A DNA stretch of 64,000 bases from JBCAXA01 sp038534295 (GCA_038534295.1 JBCAXA010000002.1:372001-436000), one strand, 5' to 3'; shown: positions 26,493 to 35,310, counted from the stretch's first letter. The notes: a model not told the origin generated them from the letters alone. Program-made: numbers and translations.

Positions 26493-28988
26493 ATGGCAGA
26501 CGTTACAGTCACACAATTCGCCGACGCGCTGAAAGTGCCGGTCGACAAGCTGCTCGCGCAGCTCGACGAGGCCGGTATCACCGTCAAGGGCGCTGACGAC
26601 ACGATCAGCGACGACGCCAAGATGGAGCTGTTGAACCATCTGCGGCGCAGCCATGGGCGCAAAGATCGTCCGGGCGGCGACGCCGCGCCGCGCAAAATCA
26701 CGCTGAAACGCAAGAGCCAGTCTGAGCTCAAGCTCTCTGGCGACAAAGGACGCTCCCGCACGGTAAACGTCGAGGTTCGTCGCAAGCGCACTTACATTAA
26801 GCGTGACGTACTCGAAGGCGAAGCCAAGCAGCGCCAGGAAGAGCTCGATCGGCAACGTCAGGCCGAGCTGGAGCAGCAAGAGGCGGAAGAACGCGCTCAG
26901 CTGCAGGCTGAGGAAGATCGTAAGAATAAGCTCGAAGCTGAGAAGCGTGAGGCGGAAGAAGCAGCACGCCGCGAGGCGCAAGAGCGCGAGCAGGCCGAGA
27001 AAGCGGCCCGTGAGGCGGCGGAGGCCGCTGAAAAGGCGCGTCGCGAACAGGCGGAGAAAGAGCGCCGTGAACGCGAAGCGCGTGCTAAGCAACCGACCAA
27101 ATACGGGCGCAAAGAGCTGCACGTCACCGAAGGTAAGGGCGGCAAGCGCAAACAGCGGCGCAAGCCGACGCGGCGCCGAGCGACCGTCAATGTCGATACG
27201 CAGCACGGGTTTGAGCGCCCAACGGCGCCGGTCATTCGCGAGATTGAAGTACCAGAGACCATCACCGTTGCGGAACTCGCGCAAAAGATGGCGGTAAAAG
27301 CGCCCGAAGTCATGAAAACACTGATGGGCATGGGCGCAATGGTGACGATCAATCAGGCGATCGATCAGGACACCGCGATTTTGCTCGTCGAGGAAATGGG
27401 CCACACGGCGCGTGCCCTCGAAGAGACGGCGATCGACGAAGAACTGCTCGCCAGTGAAGAAGGGCGCGGCGACGAGGTCGGTCGTCAGCCGGTCGTAACG
27501 ATCATGGGTCACGTCGATCACGGCAAAACGTCGTTACTCGACTACATTCGTCGCACCAAGGTCGCGGCGGGCGAGGCCGGCGGTATCACGCAGCACATCG
27601 GTGCATACCAGGTTAAGACCGACGACGGCCAAATGACGTTTCTCGATACGCCAGGCCACGCCGCGTTTACCGCCATGCGGGCCCGCGGTGCGCAGGTAAC
27701 CGATATCGTGATTCTCGTGGTCGCGGCCGACGACGGTGTCATGCCGCAGACGATCGAGGCCATCCAGCACTCGAAGGCGGCCGGTGTGCCGATCATCGTC
27801 GCGGTCAACAAAATCGACCGCGAGAATGCCGACCCGGAAAAGGTTCGCTCGGAGCTCGCTCAGTACGAGGTGATTCCAGAGGAATGGGGCGGCGATAACC
27901 AGTTCGTCAACGTCTCAGCGCACACCGGCGAGGGTGTCGATTCGCTGCTCGAGGCGATTTTGCTGCAGGCGGAAGTACTCGATCTGACTGCCGTGGAAGC
28001 GGGCAACGCGCGCGGTGTCGTTGTCGAGGCTAGCCTTGAGAAAGGCCGCGGTACCGTTGCGACGATTCTCGTGCAGTCCGGAACCCTGCGCCAAGGCGAT
28101 GCCATTATCGCCGGCGAAGAGTACGGCCGCGTCCGCTCGATGTACAACGAAAGCCAGGAGTCGCTCAAAAATGCGGGTCCGTCAACGCCAGTCGTGGTGC
28201 TGGGCTTGTCGGGGGCACCCGCCGCTGGCGATGACGTTGCGGTCGTCGACGATGACAAGCGCGCTCGCGAAGTCGCTGAGTATCGCAAGAGCAAATCACG
28301 CGACGTGAAACTTGCCCAGCAGCAGGCAGCAAAACTCGAAGACGTCTTCTCGCAGATGTCGGCCGGTGAGATCGCGAGCGTGCAGTTGCTCGTCAAGGCT
28401 GACGTACATGGCAGCGCCGAAGCACTCAGCGAGGCGCTGACCAAACTCAGCAGTGATGAGGTGAAGGTGCAGGTCATTGCATCGGGCGTCGGCGGTATTA
28501 CCGAGACCGACATCAACCTCGCCGCGGCTTCAAGCGCGATCATTATCGGTTTCAACGTCCGCGCCGATGCCGCAGCGCGCGAAGCCATCAAGGAATCAGG
28601 CGTTGATCTGCGCTACTACAGCATCATCTACGAGGCGATCGACGACGTTAAAGCTGCTGTATCGGGCCTATTGTCGCCGGAGATTCGCGAACAAATCGTC
28701 GGCCTTGCCGAGGTGCGCGAGGTGTTCCGATCGCCGAAGCTCGGCAACGTGGCCGGTTGTATGGTCATCGACGGGTTTGTGAAGCGGTCTAATCCAATTC
28801 GCGTCCTGCGCGACAACGTCGTTATTTACGAAGGCGAGCTCGAATCCCTGCGTCGTTTCAAGGATGACGTCAACGAAGTTCGCGCCGGCACGGAGTGCGG
28901 TATCGGCGTTAAGAACTACAACGACGTGAAAGTCGGCGATCAGATCGAATGCTACGAGCGCGTGGAAGTCGCCCGTACGCTGGATTGA
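26493..28988 (+). CDS. infB: Translation initiation factor IF-2
   Basis: IF-2 is the GTPase that positions fMet-tRNA in the 30S P site and promotes subunit joining. The 831-residue protein has an N-terminal IF2-N domain, a long Glu/Arg/Ala-rich helical linker (about residues 105-215) and a second IF2-N domain. The G domain has GHVDHGKTS, DTPGH and NKIDRE, followed by domains II-IV. The initiator tRNA it recruits is encoded 2 kb upstream. Confidence 0.97.
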   Translation: MADVTVTQFADALKVPVDKLLAQLDEAGITVKGADDTISDDAKMELLNHLRRSHGRKDRPGGDAAPRKITLKRKSQSELKLSGDKGRSRTVNVEVRRKRTYIKRDVLEGEAKQRQEELDRQRQAELEQQEAEERAQLQAEEDRKNKLEAEKREAEEAARREAQEREQAEKAAREAAEAAEKARREQAEKERREREARAKQPTKYGRKELHVTEGKGGKRKQRRKPTRRRATVNVDTQHGFERPTAPVIREIEVPETITVAELAQKMAVKAPEVMKTLMGMGAMVTINQAIDQDTAILLVEEMGHTARALEETAIDEELLASEEGRGDEVGRQPVVTIMGHVDHGKTSLLDYIRRTKVAAGEAGGITQHIGAYQVKTDDGQMTFLDTPGHAAFTAMRARGAQVTDIVILVVAADDGVMPQTIEAIQHSKAAGVPIIVAVNKIDRENADPEKVRSELAQYEVIPEEWGGDNQFVNVSAHTGEGVDSLLEAILLQAEVLDLTAVEAGNARGVVVEASLEKGRGTVATILVQSGTLRQGDAIIAGEEYGRVRSMYNESQESLKNAGPSTPVVVLGLSGAPAAGDDVAVVDDDKRAREVAEYRKSKSRDVKLAQQQAAKLEDVFSQMSAGEIASVQLLVKADVHGSAEALSEALTKLSSDEVKVQVIASGVGGITETDINLAAASSAIIIGFNVRADAAAREAIKESGVDLRYYSIIYEAIDDVKAAVSGLLSPEIREQIVGLAEVREVFRSPKLGNVAGCMVIDGFVKRSNPIRVLRDNVVIYEGELESLRRFKDDVNEVRAGTECGIGVKNYNDVKVGDQIECYERVEVARTLD

Positions 28989-28997
28989 TCGAGGGCG

Positions 28998-29357
28998 ATG
29001 GCTGAGTATTCGCGCAACCAGCGTTTGAACGGACAGTTCATGCGCGTGTTAAACGAAGTGTTGCGCCAGGAGAGCAAAGACCCGCGCTTGAAGTTCGTGT
29101 CGATCAGTGCGGTCGATGTGTCGCGAGATTTGTCGGTGGCGCGGGTCTATTTCAGCACGCTGGATCCGGATGCCGATCCCGCACCGGTGTCAGACGGCTT
29201 AGCCAGCGCAGCGGGTTTTCTGCGGTCGCGGATCGGTCAGGCACTGAAGATCCGACGCACCCCTGAACTGCGTTTCTTTCACGATGACAGCGTTGCTCGG
29301 GGCATGCGGCTGAGTTCGATGATCGACGCATCGAACGTCGGCACGGAGGAGGACTAG
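28998..29357 (+). CDS. rbfA: 30S ribosome-binding factor RbfA
   Basis: RbfA is a KH-type factor needed for late maturation of the 16S rRNA 5' end. The 119-residue product has the start YSRNQRLNGQFMRVLNEVL and the core RIGQALKIRRTPELRFFHD. It lies 9 bases after infB, the conserved order. Confidence 0.95.
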   Translation: MAEYSRNQRLNGQFMRVLNEVLRQESKDPRLKFVSISAVDVSRDLSVARVYFSTLDPDADPAPVSDGLASAAGFLRSRIGQALKIRRTPELRFFHDDSVARGMRLSSMIDASNVGTEED

Positions 29358-29370
29358 GGAGACGCATCGT

Positions 29371-30300
29371 ATGCAGAGTCTCCCTGGCCGCCGACGCGCC
29401 CGCGTACAGGTCCACGGCATTTTGCTGCTGGATAAACCGCCCGGAATTACGTCGAACAAAGCGCTGCAAATCGCCAAGCGCCACCTCAACGCTGCCAAAG
29501 CCGGGCATACCGGCGCGTTGGATCCGGCTGCAACGGGGCTGTTGCCGCTGTGCTTCGGTGACGCCACCAAAGTCAGCGCGTTTTTGCTCGACGCCGACAA
29601 AACGTACTCGGTAACGGCGTTGCTAGGTGTGCGTACGGACAGCGGTGACCTTGACGGCACGGCCATCGAGCGACAGCCGTATCCAGAGTGGCCAATCGAG
29701 CGCTGGCGTGAACTGCTCGCCGGCTTTGTCGGCGAGCAGCAGCAGGTGCCGCCGATGTACTCGGCGCTGAAGAAAGACGGACGCCGGCTGTATGAACTTG
29801 CTCGCGAGGGCCAGGTGGTCGAGCGTGCGCCGCGGCGGATCGTCGTGCACCAGCTCGACCTGAGCGCCCTGGATGGCGACCGGTTGACGTTCGACGTGCG
29901 GTGTTCGAAAGGCACGTACATACGCAGTCTGGTTGAGGATATCGCGAGCCGAGCCGGTACCGTCGCGACAACGGCCGCGCTGCGCCGGACCGGCGTCGGT
30001 CCGTTCGACGGCGAGGCCATGCACACACTGGATGCTGTCCAAGCTGCGTCCGGGAACGCGGTCCGCGGCTGGCTGTTGCCGATTGATGCAGCCCTCAGCC
30101 ATTGGCCAGCGGTGCGTCTTGATGCCCTGGATGCGAGGCGCTTCGGCCTCGGTCAAGCAATCACCGTCGACGATCCGTCCGCTGCCCCAGGGATGGTGCG
30201 CGTCACCGGGCCGGACGAACGGTGTATCGGGCTCGGTGAGTTGGCCGGAGACTCGGTTTTGCGGCCCAAAAAGGTGTTTGCGGCCGCGGACGGGTCGTAA
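29371..30300 (+). CDS. truB: tRNA pseudouridine-55 synthase TruB
   Basis: TruB makes pseudouridine 55 in the T-loop of tRNAs and also acts as a tRNA chaperone. The 309-residue protein has the catalytic Asp in GHTGALDPAATGLLPLC, the entry motif GILLLDKPPGITSN and the KGTYIRSLVEDI motif, ending in a small PUA-like domain. It follows rbfA by 13 bases. Confidence 0.96.
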   Translation: MQSLPGRRRARVQVHGILLLDKPPGITSNKALQIAKRHLNAAKAGHTGALDPAATGLLPLCFGDATKVSAFLLDADKTYSVTALLGVRTDSGDLDGTAIERQPYPEWPIERWRELLAGFVGEQQQVPPMYSALKKDGRRLYELAREGQVVERAPRRIVVHQLDLSALDGDRLTFDVRCSKGTYIRSLVEDIASRAGTVATTAALRRTGVGPFDGEAMHTLDAVQAASGNAVRGWLLPIDAALSHWPAVRLDALDARRFGLGQAITVDDPSAAPGMVRVTGPDERCIGLGELAGDSVLRPKKVFAAADGS

Positions 30301-30331
30301 CAAACAGGGTGTTTTCCGGCAAAACTGGCGC

Positions 30332-30337
30332 TACAAT
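30332..30337 (+). promoter_or_regulatory. Candidate rpsO -10 box
   Basis: TACAAT at 30332-30337, 46 bases before the rpsO ATG, in the 83-base truB-rpsO gap. No good -35 at 17 bp. An rpsO-proximal promoter would match the E. coli arrangement. Confidence 0.35.
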
Positions 30338-30383
30338 ACCGCGCTGCGTTGAACACGCCCAAAGATTCGGAGCTATTTTTTAG

Positions 30384-30653
30384 ATGCCATTGCCCACGGA
30401 AAGAAAGCAGACCATCGTCGCGGAGTACCGTCGCGCCGACGAAGACACCGGTTCGCCGGAGGTCCAGGTTGCCCTGTTGTCTGCACGTATTAACGACCTG
30501 ACGCAGCACTTCGGTACGCACAAGAAAGATCACCACTCGCGTCAAGGTCTGCTTCGCCTAGTCAACAAACGCCGCAAATTACTCGACTACCTCAAGTCGA
30601 AAGACCAAGGTCGTTATCAGGAACTGATTTCGCGTCTTGGCCTGCGACGCTGA
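30384..30653 (+). CDS. rpsO: 30S ribosomal protein S15
   Basis: S15 binds the central domain of 16S rRNA early in 30S assembly. The product is 89 residues, the standard length, with the signatures TGSPEVQVALLSARINDL and HSRQGLLRLVNKRRKLLDYL. A terminator follows it, then pnp, as in E. coli. Confidence 0.98.
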   Translation: MPLPTERKQTIVAEYRRADEDTGSPEVQVALLSARINDLTQHFGTHKKDHHSRQGLLRLVNKRRKLLDYLKSKDQGRYQELISRLGLRR

Positions 30654-30675
30654 CGGCAAACAACTCGGCATAGCC

Positions 30676-30715
30676 AAAAAGCCCATTCTCGCTCCGGCGC
30701 GATTGGGCTTTTTGT
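30676..30715 (+). terminator. Intrinsic terminator between rpsO and pnp
   Basis: AAAAAGCCCA (30676-30685) pairs with TGGGCTTTTT (30704-30713) around an 18-base loop, with the T tract within and after the right arm. Near-symmetric A and T runs. It separates rpsO from pnp; some read-through is expected. Confidence 0.85.
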
Positions 30716-30797
30716 ATTTGCTAAGCAATTAAAACTCCGGTCCCGGCATCGAAGATCAATAACAACCGGGGCAATCATCATTAGGTAAGGATTGGTT

Positions 30798-32885
30798 GTG
30801 AAATCATTTTCAAAAACGTTTAAGTACGGCGCACACGACGTTGTACTCACCACGGGCGCTATCGCTCGTCAGGCCGACGGCGCCGTTATGGCTTCGCTCG
30901 GCGACACGCAAGTGCTCGTCACGGCGGTTGGCCGCAAGAGCGCTGACCCGGGACGCGACTTTTTTCCGTTGACGGTCAACTATCAGGAAAAAACGTACGC
31001 GGCCGGCAAGATTCCGGGCGGCTTCTTCAAACGCGAAGGCCGACCCAGCGAGAAAGAAACGCTGACCTCGCGTCTGCTGGATCGCCCCATCCGTCCGCTG
31101 TTTCCGAAGGGCTTCACGAACGAAGTGCAGGTCATTGCGACGGTCGTGTCGCTTGATCCCGAGATCGATCCGGACATTCCGGCGATGCTCGGCGCATCGG
31201 CCGCGCTTGCTATCTCCGGTATGCCATTTGCTGGCCCAATCGGCGGCGCCCGCGTCGGTTACGCCAACGGCGAGTACCTGCTCAACCCGACCGTCTCCGA
31301 ACTGGCGCAGTCGAAGCTCGATCTCGTCGTGGCCGGTACCGAAGACGCCGTCCTGATGGTCGAGTCAGAGGCAGACGAGCTTGCGGAAGACGTCATGCTC
31401 GGCGCCGTTATCCACGGCCACGAGGCGATGCAGGTTGCCATTGCGGCAATTCGTGAGCTGGCGGCTGAAGTCGGTAAGCCGGCTTGGGAGTGGGCCGCGC
31501 CAGAGGCCAATGTTGAGCTTGACGAAGCGGTTGCCGCTGCGTCAGCCGACGCGTTGACCGCGGCTTATCAAGTCACTGAAAAGCAGTCGCGTCAGGAACA
31601 GGTAGCCGCTGCAAAATCCCTCGCCGTTACGGCCTTGGTCGACGGCGATGACGAGCGCTTTGACATGGAAGAAGTAAAAGGCGCCCTGAGCAAGCTCGAG
31701 AAGAACATCGTCCGCCGGCGTGTCCTGGCAGGCGAGCCGCGAATCGACGGTCGCGATCAGCGCACCGTGCGGCCGATCGACGTCAAAGTGGGCGTGCTAC
31801 CGCGCGCGCACGGCTCGGCGGTATTTACGCGTGGCGAAACGCAGGCGATCGTCGTTGCGACGCTGGGTACGGGCCGCGATGCACAGATCATCGATGCGCT
31901 CGAAGGCGAACGCAAAGAGCCATTCATGTTTCACTACAACTTCCCGCCGTACTGTGTCGGCGAAACGGGTTTCGTTGGCTCGCCGAAGCGCCGGGAAATC
32001 GGCCACGGCAAGCTGGCACGCCGCGGTATCCAAGCCGTGATGCCCGATATGGAAGAGTTTCCGTACGTTATCCGTGTCGTCTCCGAGATCACCGAATCGA
32101 ACGGTTCGAGTTCGATGGCGTCGGTTTGCGGCTCGTCACTCGCGTTGATGGACGCGGGCGTGCCGACCAAAGCGCCGGTTGCCGGTGTTGCCATGGGTCT
32201 CGTGAAAGAGGGCGACGACTTCGCTGTGCTCACTGACATCCTCGGCGACGAAGATCATCTCGGCGACATGGATTTCAAAGTGGCGGGCACCGATCAGGGC
32301 GTCAACGCACTGCAGATGGACATCAAGATTCAGGGCATCACCCGTGAAATCATGTCCAAGGCTCTCGACCAGGCTCGCGATGCTCGACTGCATATCCTCG
32401 CCGAGATGGGCAAGGTTATCGACAAGCCGCGCGAAGAAATGTCGGATTGGGCGCCAACGATCATGACGTTCAAGATCGATCCAGAGAAGATCCGCGACGT
32501 CATCGGCAAGGGTGGGGCGGTTATTCGCTCAATCACCGAAGAGACCGGCGCAACGATCGACATCGAAAACGACGGAACTGTACGGGTTGCATCCGTTGAC
32601 GGTGCATCGGGTAAAGAGGCGCGTAAACGCATCGACCTGATCACCGCCGAAGTGGAAGTCGGTCGAATCTACGAGGGGCGCGTTGCGCGACTGATGGATT
32701 TCGGCGCGTTTGTCACGATCTTGCCGGGCAAGGACGGCCTCGTTCACATCTCGCAGATCTCCAACGAGCGCGTTGAGAAAGTCAGCGACAAACTGTCCGA
32801 GGGCGACATCGTCAAGGTTAAGGTGCTCGAAGTCGACCGCCAGGGCCGCGTTCGCCTCAGCATGAAAGAGGTTGAAGCCGCCTAG
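30798..32885 (+). CDS. pnp: Polyribonucleotide nucleotidyltransferase (PNPase)
   Basis: PNPase is a 3'-5' phosphorolytic exoribonuclease of the RNA degradosome. The 695-residue protein has two RNase PH domains, with the catalytic segment in the second (DILGDEDHLGDMDFKVAGT). It ends in a KH domain (VIGKGGAVIRSITEETG) and an S1 domain (GRVARLMDFGAFVTILPGKDG). GTG 30798 has AAGG 7 bases upstream and is chosen over TTG 30792, which would be 1 base away. Confidence 0.97.
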   Translation: MKSFSKTFKYGAHDVVLTTGAIARQADGAVMASLGDTQVLVTAVGRKSADPGRDFFPLTVNYQEKTYAAGKIPGGFFKREGRPSEKETLTSRLLDRPIRPLFPKGFTNEVQVIATVVSLDPEIDPDIPAMLGASAALAISGMPFAGPIGGARVGYANGEYLLNPTVSELAQSKLDLVVAGTEDAVLMVESEADELAEDVMLGAVIHGHEAMQVAIAAIRELAAEVGKPAWEWAAPEANVELDEAVAAASADALTAAYQVTEKQSRQEQVAAAKSLAVTALVDGDDERFDMEEVKGALSKLEKNIVRRRVLAGEPRIDGRDQRTVRPIDVKVGVLPRAHGSAVFTRGETQAIVVATLGTGRDAQIIDALEGERKEPFMFHYNFPPYCVGETGFVGSPKRREIGHGKLARRGIQAVMPDMEEFPYVIRVVSEITESNGSSSMASVCGSSLALMDAGVPTKAPVAGVAMGLVKEGDDFAVLTDILGDEDHLGDMDFKVAGTDQGVNALQMDIKIQGITREIMSKALDQARDARLHILAEMGKVIDKPREEMSDWAPTIMTFKIDPEKIRDVIGKGGAVIRSITEETGATIDIENDGTVRVASVDGASGKEARKRIDLITAEVEVGRIYEGRVARLMDFGAFVTILPGKDGLVHISQISNERVEKVSDKLSEGDIVKVKVLEVDRQGRVRLSMKEVEAA

Positions 32886-32910
32886 CGGGATTCCGCCCCG
32901 CTGACGGCAA

Positions 32911-32953
32911 ACGCAGATCGTGGCCAGACGCAAATTCTGGCCATAGTCTGCGT
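32911..32953 (+). repeat. Bipartite palindrome (long hairpin) after pnp
   Basis: Outer arms ACGCAGA (32911-32917) and TCTGCGT (32947-32953); inner arms TGGCCAGA (32921-32928) and TCTGGCCA (32936-32943). A 3x3 internal loop separates the arms and the apical loop has 7 bases. All 15 base pairs are perfect. No T tract follows, so it is not a simple terminator. It overlaps the start of the next reading frame. Confidence 0.65.
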
Positions 32954-33314
32954 GCTACTGTCGCTGAGTGTATTAACGACAGCTTCGTACGAACCTGTCG
33001 TTGGCACAGACCGCCGGATTCTAAAGGGCGGTCGGTTCCTGCTGACCGCTTCGCTCGGGTGGTACCTCTCTAAAGGTTCGCCGGTCCCGCGATTCTTTGG
33101 CGTAGTAATGCTGACCCTCGGCGGTATTGCGTCGCTGGTAGGGCTTATGCAGCGAGTCGGCGCCACGCCGACTACAAGTCTGCTTCTATTGATCGTCGTG
33201 GCCGGCTGCTATTTGGGCGCGGCATTCCTGCTGGCCTTTTCCAAAGACGTTAGCGCACACTTCAAGCGTGCGAGCGAAAGCGGACACCAGGAGCCAACGG
33301 TTTTCGTGCGCTAG
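32952..33314 (+). CDS. Small membrane protein of unknown function
   Basis: A 120-residue protein with probable membrane segments around residues 52-68 (FFGVVMLTLGGIASLVGL) and 77-96 (LLLLIVVAGCYLGAAFLLAF). The segment ILKGGRFLLTASLGWYLSKG may be a third. I do not recognise a named family. The GTG start lies inside the right arm of a strong hairpin, so either initiation is repressed by structure or the true start is an unidentified later codon. It ends with a 4-base overlap with the convergent gene on the other strand. Confidence 0.55.
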   Translation: MLLSLSVLTTASYEPVVGTDRRILKGGRFLLTASLGWYLSKGSPVPRFFGVVMLTLGGIASLVGLMQRVGATPTTSLLLLIVVAGCYLGAAFLLAFSKDVSAHFKRASESGHQEPTVFVR

Positions 33315-34009
33315 TCTGGGTCGCGCTCCTTTCGATTCATCTCGGAGAGATCAATTAGCGGCACGTCGGGCTCCGGTGGCCCGTCGCAGAACACCAAAAA
33401 TCGGGTAAATGTTTCGTAGATCTCGAGTCGCATTACGTTATCGTCTTGAACGACTCGATAGCAGCTGCCGGCTCGTAGGATTTTGCGACCGAGTTGGTCG
33501 GTTTCGACGTTGTCCCAAAGGGGTGAATCTCGCGGTGCCGCGTTGTAACGCGCCACGGCATCGCCGTAGCCGTCTGGTCGGCCGTCGAAAGATTCCCCGC
33601 TAAACGCTTGCACGTCGGAAAATTCCCCGGCAATCGTCTCCATATCGACATACCAATCGCGCGGTTCGCGAGGCGCCTCTTCAACCGGCAATGTCTCTAT
33701 CTCTCCTACCGGCGCTTGCGCGGGCCGTGTCGGCACAATTGGAGCCGAGTGGGGCGGCGCAGGGGTAGGCAGCGGCTTGCGTCGTAACTGGGTATCTGGG
33801 CGTCGCGCAGGCGCAGGTCTTGGACGCTGGCGGACGATCGCGACATCGACAGTGGGCCGACTCGTAACGCGTGGTGCCGGTGGCGGGCGCTCGACAGGGT
33901 CGATCACCACGAACAGAAGCCAGCCTAACGCCAGCGATCCGAGCAGCAGAACCGTCGCTGCGGCGAACACGGTGGGCTCACGAACAGACTTCGCACGAGC
34001 GCGGCGCAT
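33311..34009 (-). CDS. Membrane-anchored proline-rich protein, unknown function
   Basis: A 232-residue protein with a short basic N-terminus, one membrane segment (about residues 14-36, FAAATVLLLGSLALGWLLFVV) and a Pro/Arg-rich linker to about residue 110. A C-terminal globular part (residues 115-232) contains GSCYRVVQDD and FTRFLVFCDGPPEPD; its two cysteines could form a disulfide. The layout resembles a type II anchored periplasmic protein of the TonB-like Pro-rich kind, but no TonB signature is seen. It lies 96 bases downstream of the YheT-like gene on the same strand. Confidence 0.7.
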   Translation of the reverse strand: MRRARAKSVREPTVFAAATVLLLGSLALGWLLFVVIDPVERPPPAPRVTSRPTVDVAIVRQRPRPAPARRPDTQLRRKPLPTPAPPHSAPIVPTRPAQAPVGEIETLPVEEAPREPRDWYVDMETIAGEFSDVQAFSGESFDGRPDGYGDAVARYNAAPRDSPLWDNVETDQLGRKILRAGSCYRVVQDDNVMRLEIYETFTRFLVFCDGPPEPDVPLIDLSEMNRKERDPD

Positions 34010-34105
34010 GCAGTTGTGACCTGTGGCGGAACGTCGTGTTCCACGCGTTGGTCAACGTGCGAGGTTAGTCCGTGCGGAGTCGTCGTCGGGCAATGCAGCC
34101 GAGCT

Positions 34106-35137
34106 TTAACGGGGTGCGACCGCGCCGATTGGCACGACATCCGTGACGCTGTTCGATTCGACGCCCAGCTCCTGCACGAAATAACCCATTGTCCGTGCAT
34201 GCAGCCAGTAATCGGGTTGTCGCCAGCCGCGACCGGTGACAAAACCGACGTGACCGCCGTGCTCGCTAAACGCCGCTCGGACGTTTGGCGGCAGCGTCGA
34301 AACCTCGGGGAAAGCCGCCCCAGTCATAAACGGATCGTCGAGCGCGCTGATCAGCAGCGTCTGGTGACGAATGCCGCCCAGGTATTGGCCGCAGCTCGAC
34401 TGCTTGTAGTAGTCGTCGACACCGCGAAATCCGTGTAGCGGAGCGGTAACCATATCGTCGAATTCGTAGAACGTCGTTGCCGCCATCGCGCGTTCCCAAT
34501 CGAACGGTGCAAAGTCCGGCCGGTACTTGGTGTGCAGCGAACGACGCATGCGGCGAATGAGCCAGTTTTGATAAAACTGCGCTGGGCCGCTAGACAGTGC
34601 GATGGCAGAGTCGTGCAGGTCAAACGGCACGCACACGGCAACCGCGGCATCAATGACGGCGTCATCGCCACGTTCGCCTAAATATTTGAGCAGCACGTTG
34701 CCGCCGAGCGAATAGCCAACGGCCAAGATGGTCGCTTCGGGTTGTTCTTCGCGAAGTCGCGCCGCAAGGAACGCAACATCCTCGGTATCGCCCGCATGGT
34801 AACGGCGCGGCAGTCGGTTTGGACGACCGCTGCAACCACGGTAATGCATCACGGCGACGGCCCAGCCGGCTGTCGATGCGCCCGCAGCGATCGTTTTTGA
34901 ATAGGCTGAGTCGCTGTTTCCTTCGAGGCCGGGTAGCACGATGAGCTGGGTTTGGCGCGGATCGCCGGTGCGACCTACCCAATCGATGTGGATGAAATCG
35001 CCGTCGGGCAGCTCGAGCGCTTCGCGCTCGTAGGCAATCTGCGGCACGCGATTTAGCCCCGTGCTGGGAAACACGGTTTGCAGGTGTCGGTTCGCCACCC
35101 ACGCTTCGGGGCGAAATGGTTCGGTCGTGTATCTCAT
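34106..35137 (-). CDS. yheT: YheT-family alpha/beta hydrolase
   Basis: A 343-residue alpha/beta hydrolase of the UPF0017/YheT group, predicted esterases of unknown physiological substrate. The family start is clear (PFRPEAWVANRHLQTVFP). The oxyanion loop region reads VLPGLEGNSDS, the nucleophile elbow GYSLGGN (Ser), the acid lies in ALDDPF, and the catalytic His in EHGGHVGFV. The frame stays open upstream to 35275 but that stretch translates a terminator and promoter, so ATG 35137 is chosen. No clear ribosome site precedes it; the start is 8 bases past the T tract of an upstream small-RNA-like terminator. Confidence 0.9.
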   Translation of the reverse strand: MRYTTEPFRPEAWVANRHLQTVFPSTGLNRVPQIAYEREALELPDGDFIHIDWVGRTGDPRQTQLIVLPGLEGNSDSAYSKTIAAGASTAGWAVAVMHYRGCSGRPNRLPRRYHAGDTEDVAFLAARLREEQPEATILAVGYSLGGNVLLKYLGERGDDAVIDAAVAVCVPFDLHDSAIALSSGPAQFYQNWLIRRMRRSLHTKYRPDFAPFDWERAMAATTFYEFDDMVTAPLHGFRGVDDYYKQSSCGQYLGGIRHQTLLISALDDPFMTGAAFPEVSTLPPNVRAAFSEHGGHVGFVTGRGWRQPDYWLHARTMGYFVQELGVESNSVTDVVPIGAVAPR

Positions 35138-35145
35138 GGCCCAAT

Positions 35146-35174
35146 AAAAAAGGCCCCCCGAAGATCGAGGGGCC
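35146..35174 (-). terminator. Intrinsic terminator of the candidate sRNA (and phaR)
   Basis: On the minus strand GGCCCCTCGA - TCT - TCGGGGGGCC followed by six T (35151-35146). Ten base pairs with one G-U pair. It can end both the predicted small RNA and phaR transcripts. Confidence 0.85.
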
Positions 35175-35239
35175 CGCGTAAAGGAGTATTCTCCTTCAGG
35201 CTTCGCAGCAGGTAGCGGGGGAGCAAGAAGGCCTGCTGC
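35146..35239 (-). ncRNA. Candidate small RNA between phaR and yheT
   Basis: A stand-alone RNA gene is suggested by a promoter, compact folding and terminator in 130 bases. From the predicted +1 at about 35239: hairpin 1 is GCAGCAGG/CCTGCTGC (35232-35239 with 35205-35212) around a 19-base loop containing CUCCCCC. Hairpin 2 is AAGGAG-AATA-CTCCTT (35181-35196). The terminator hairpin has 10 pairs including one G-U and ends in six U. The C-rich loop could pair with Shine-Dalgarno sequences. I do not recognise an Rfam family. Alternatively it is only the structured 3' end of phaR mRNA. Confidence 0.6.
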
Positions 35240-35246
35240 ATTGCAA

Positions 35247-35275
35247 AAACTAGGATATTGCCGGAGGCGTGTCAA
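35247..35275 (-). promoter_or_regulatory. Promoter of the candidate small RNA
   Basis: Minus strand: TTGACA (35275-35270), exactly 17 bases, then TAGTTT (35252-35247; 3 of 6 consensus positions). The predicted +1 is the first base of hairpin 1. It lies in the 3' untranslated stretch after phaR. Confidence 0.6.
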
Positions 35276-35310
35276 GCGACGCCGACTAGCGACACGTCTG
35301 ACAGACTGGA

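Noticed and set aside
26358..27521. A 387-codon minus frame opposite infB, and similar long antisense frames opposite nuo, pnp and smc genes
   Set aside because: They lie entirely opposite conserved genes; high GC with biased codons leaves long open antisense frames.
35138..35275. N-terminal extension of the YheT-like protein to 35275
   Set aside because: It would translate a promoter and terminator hairpins; YheT proteins start near the chosen ATG at 35137.
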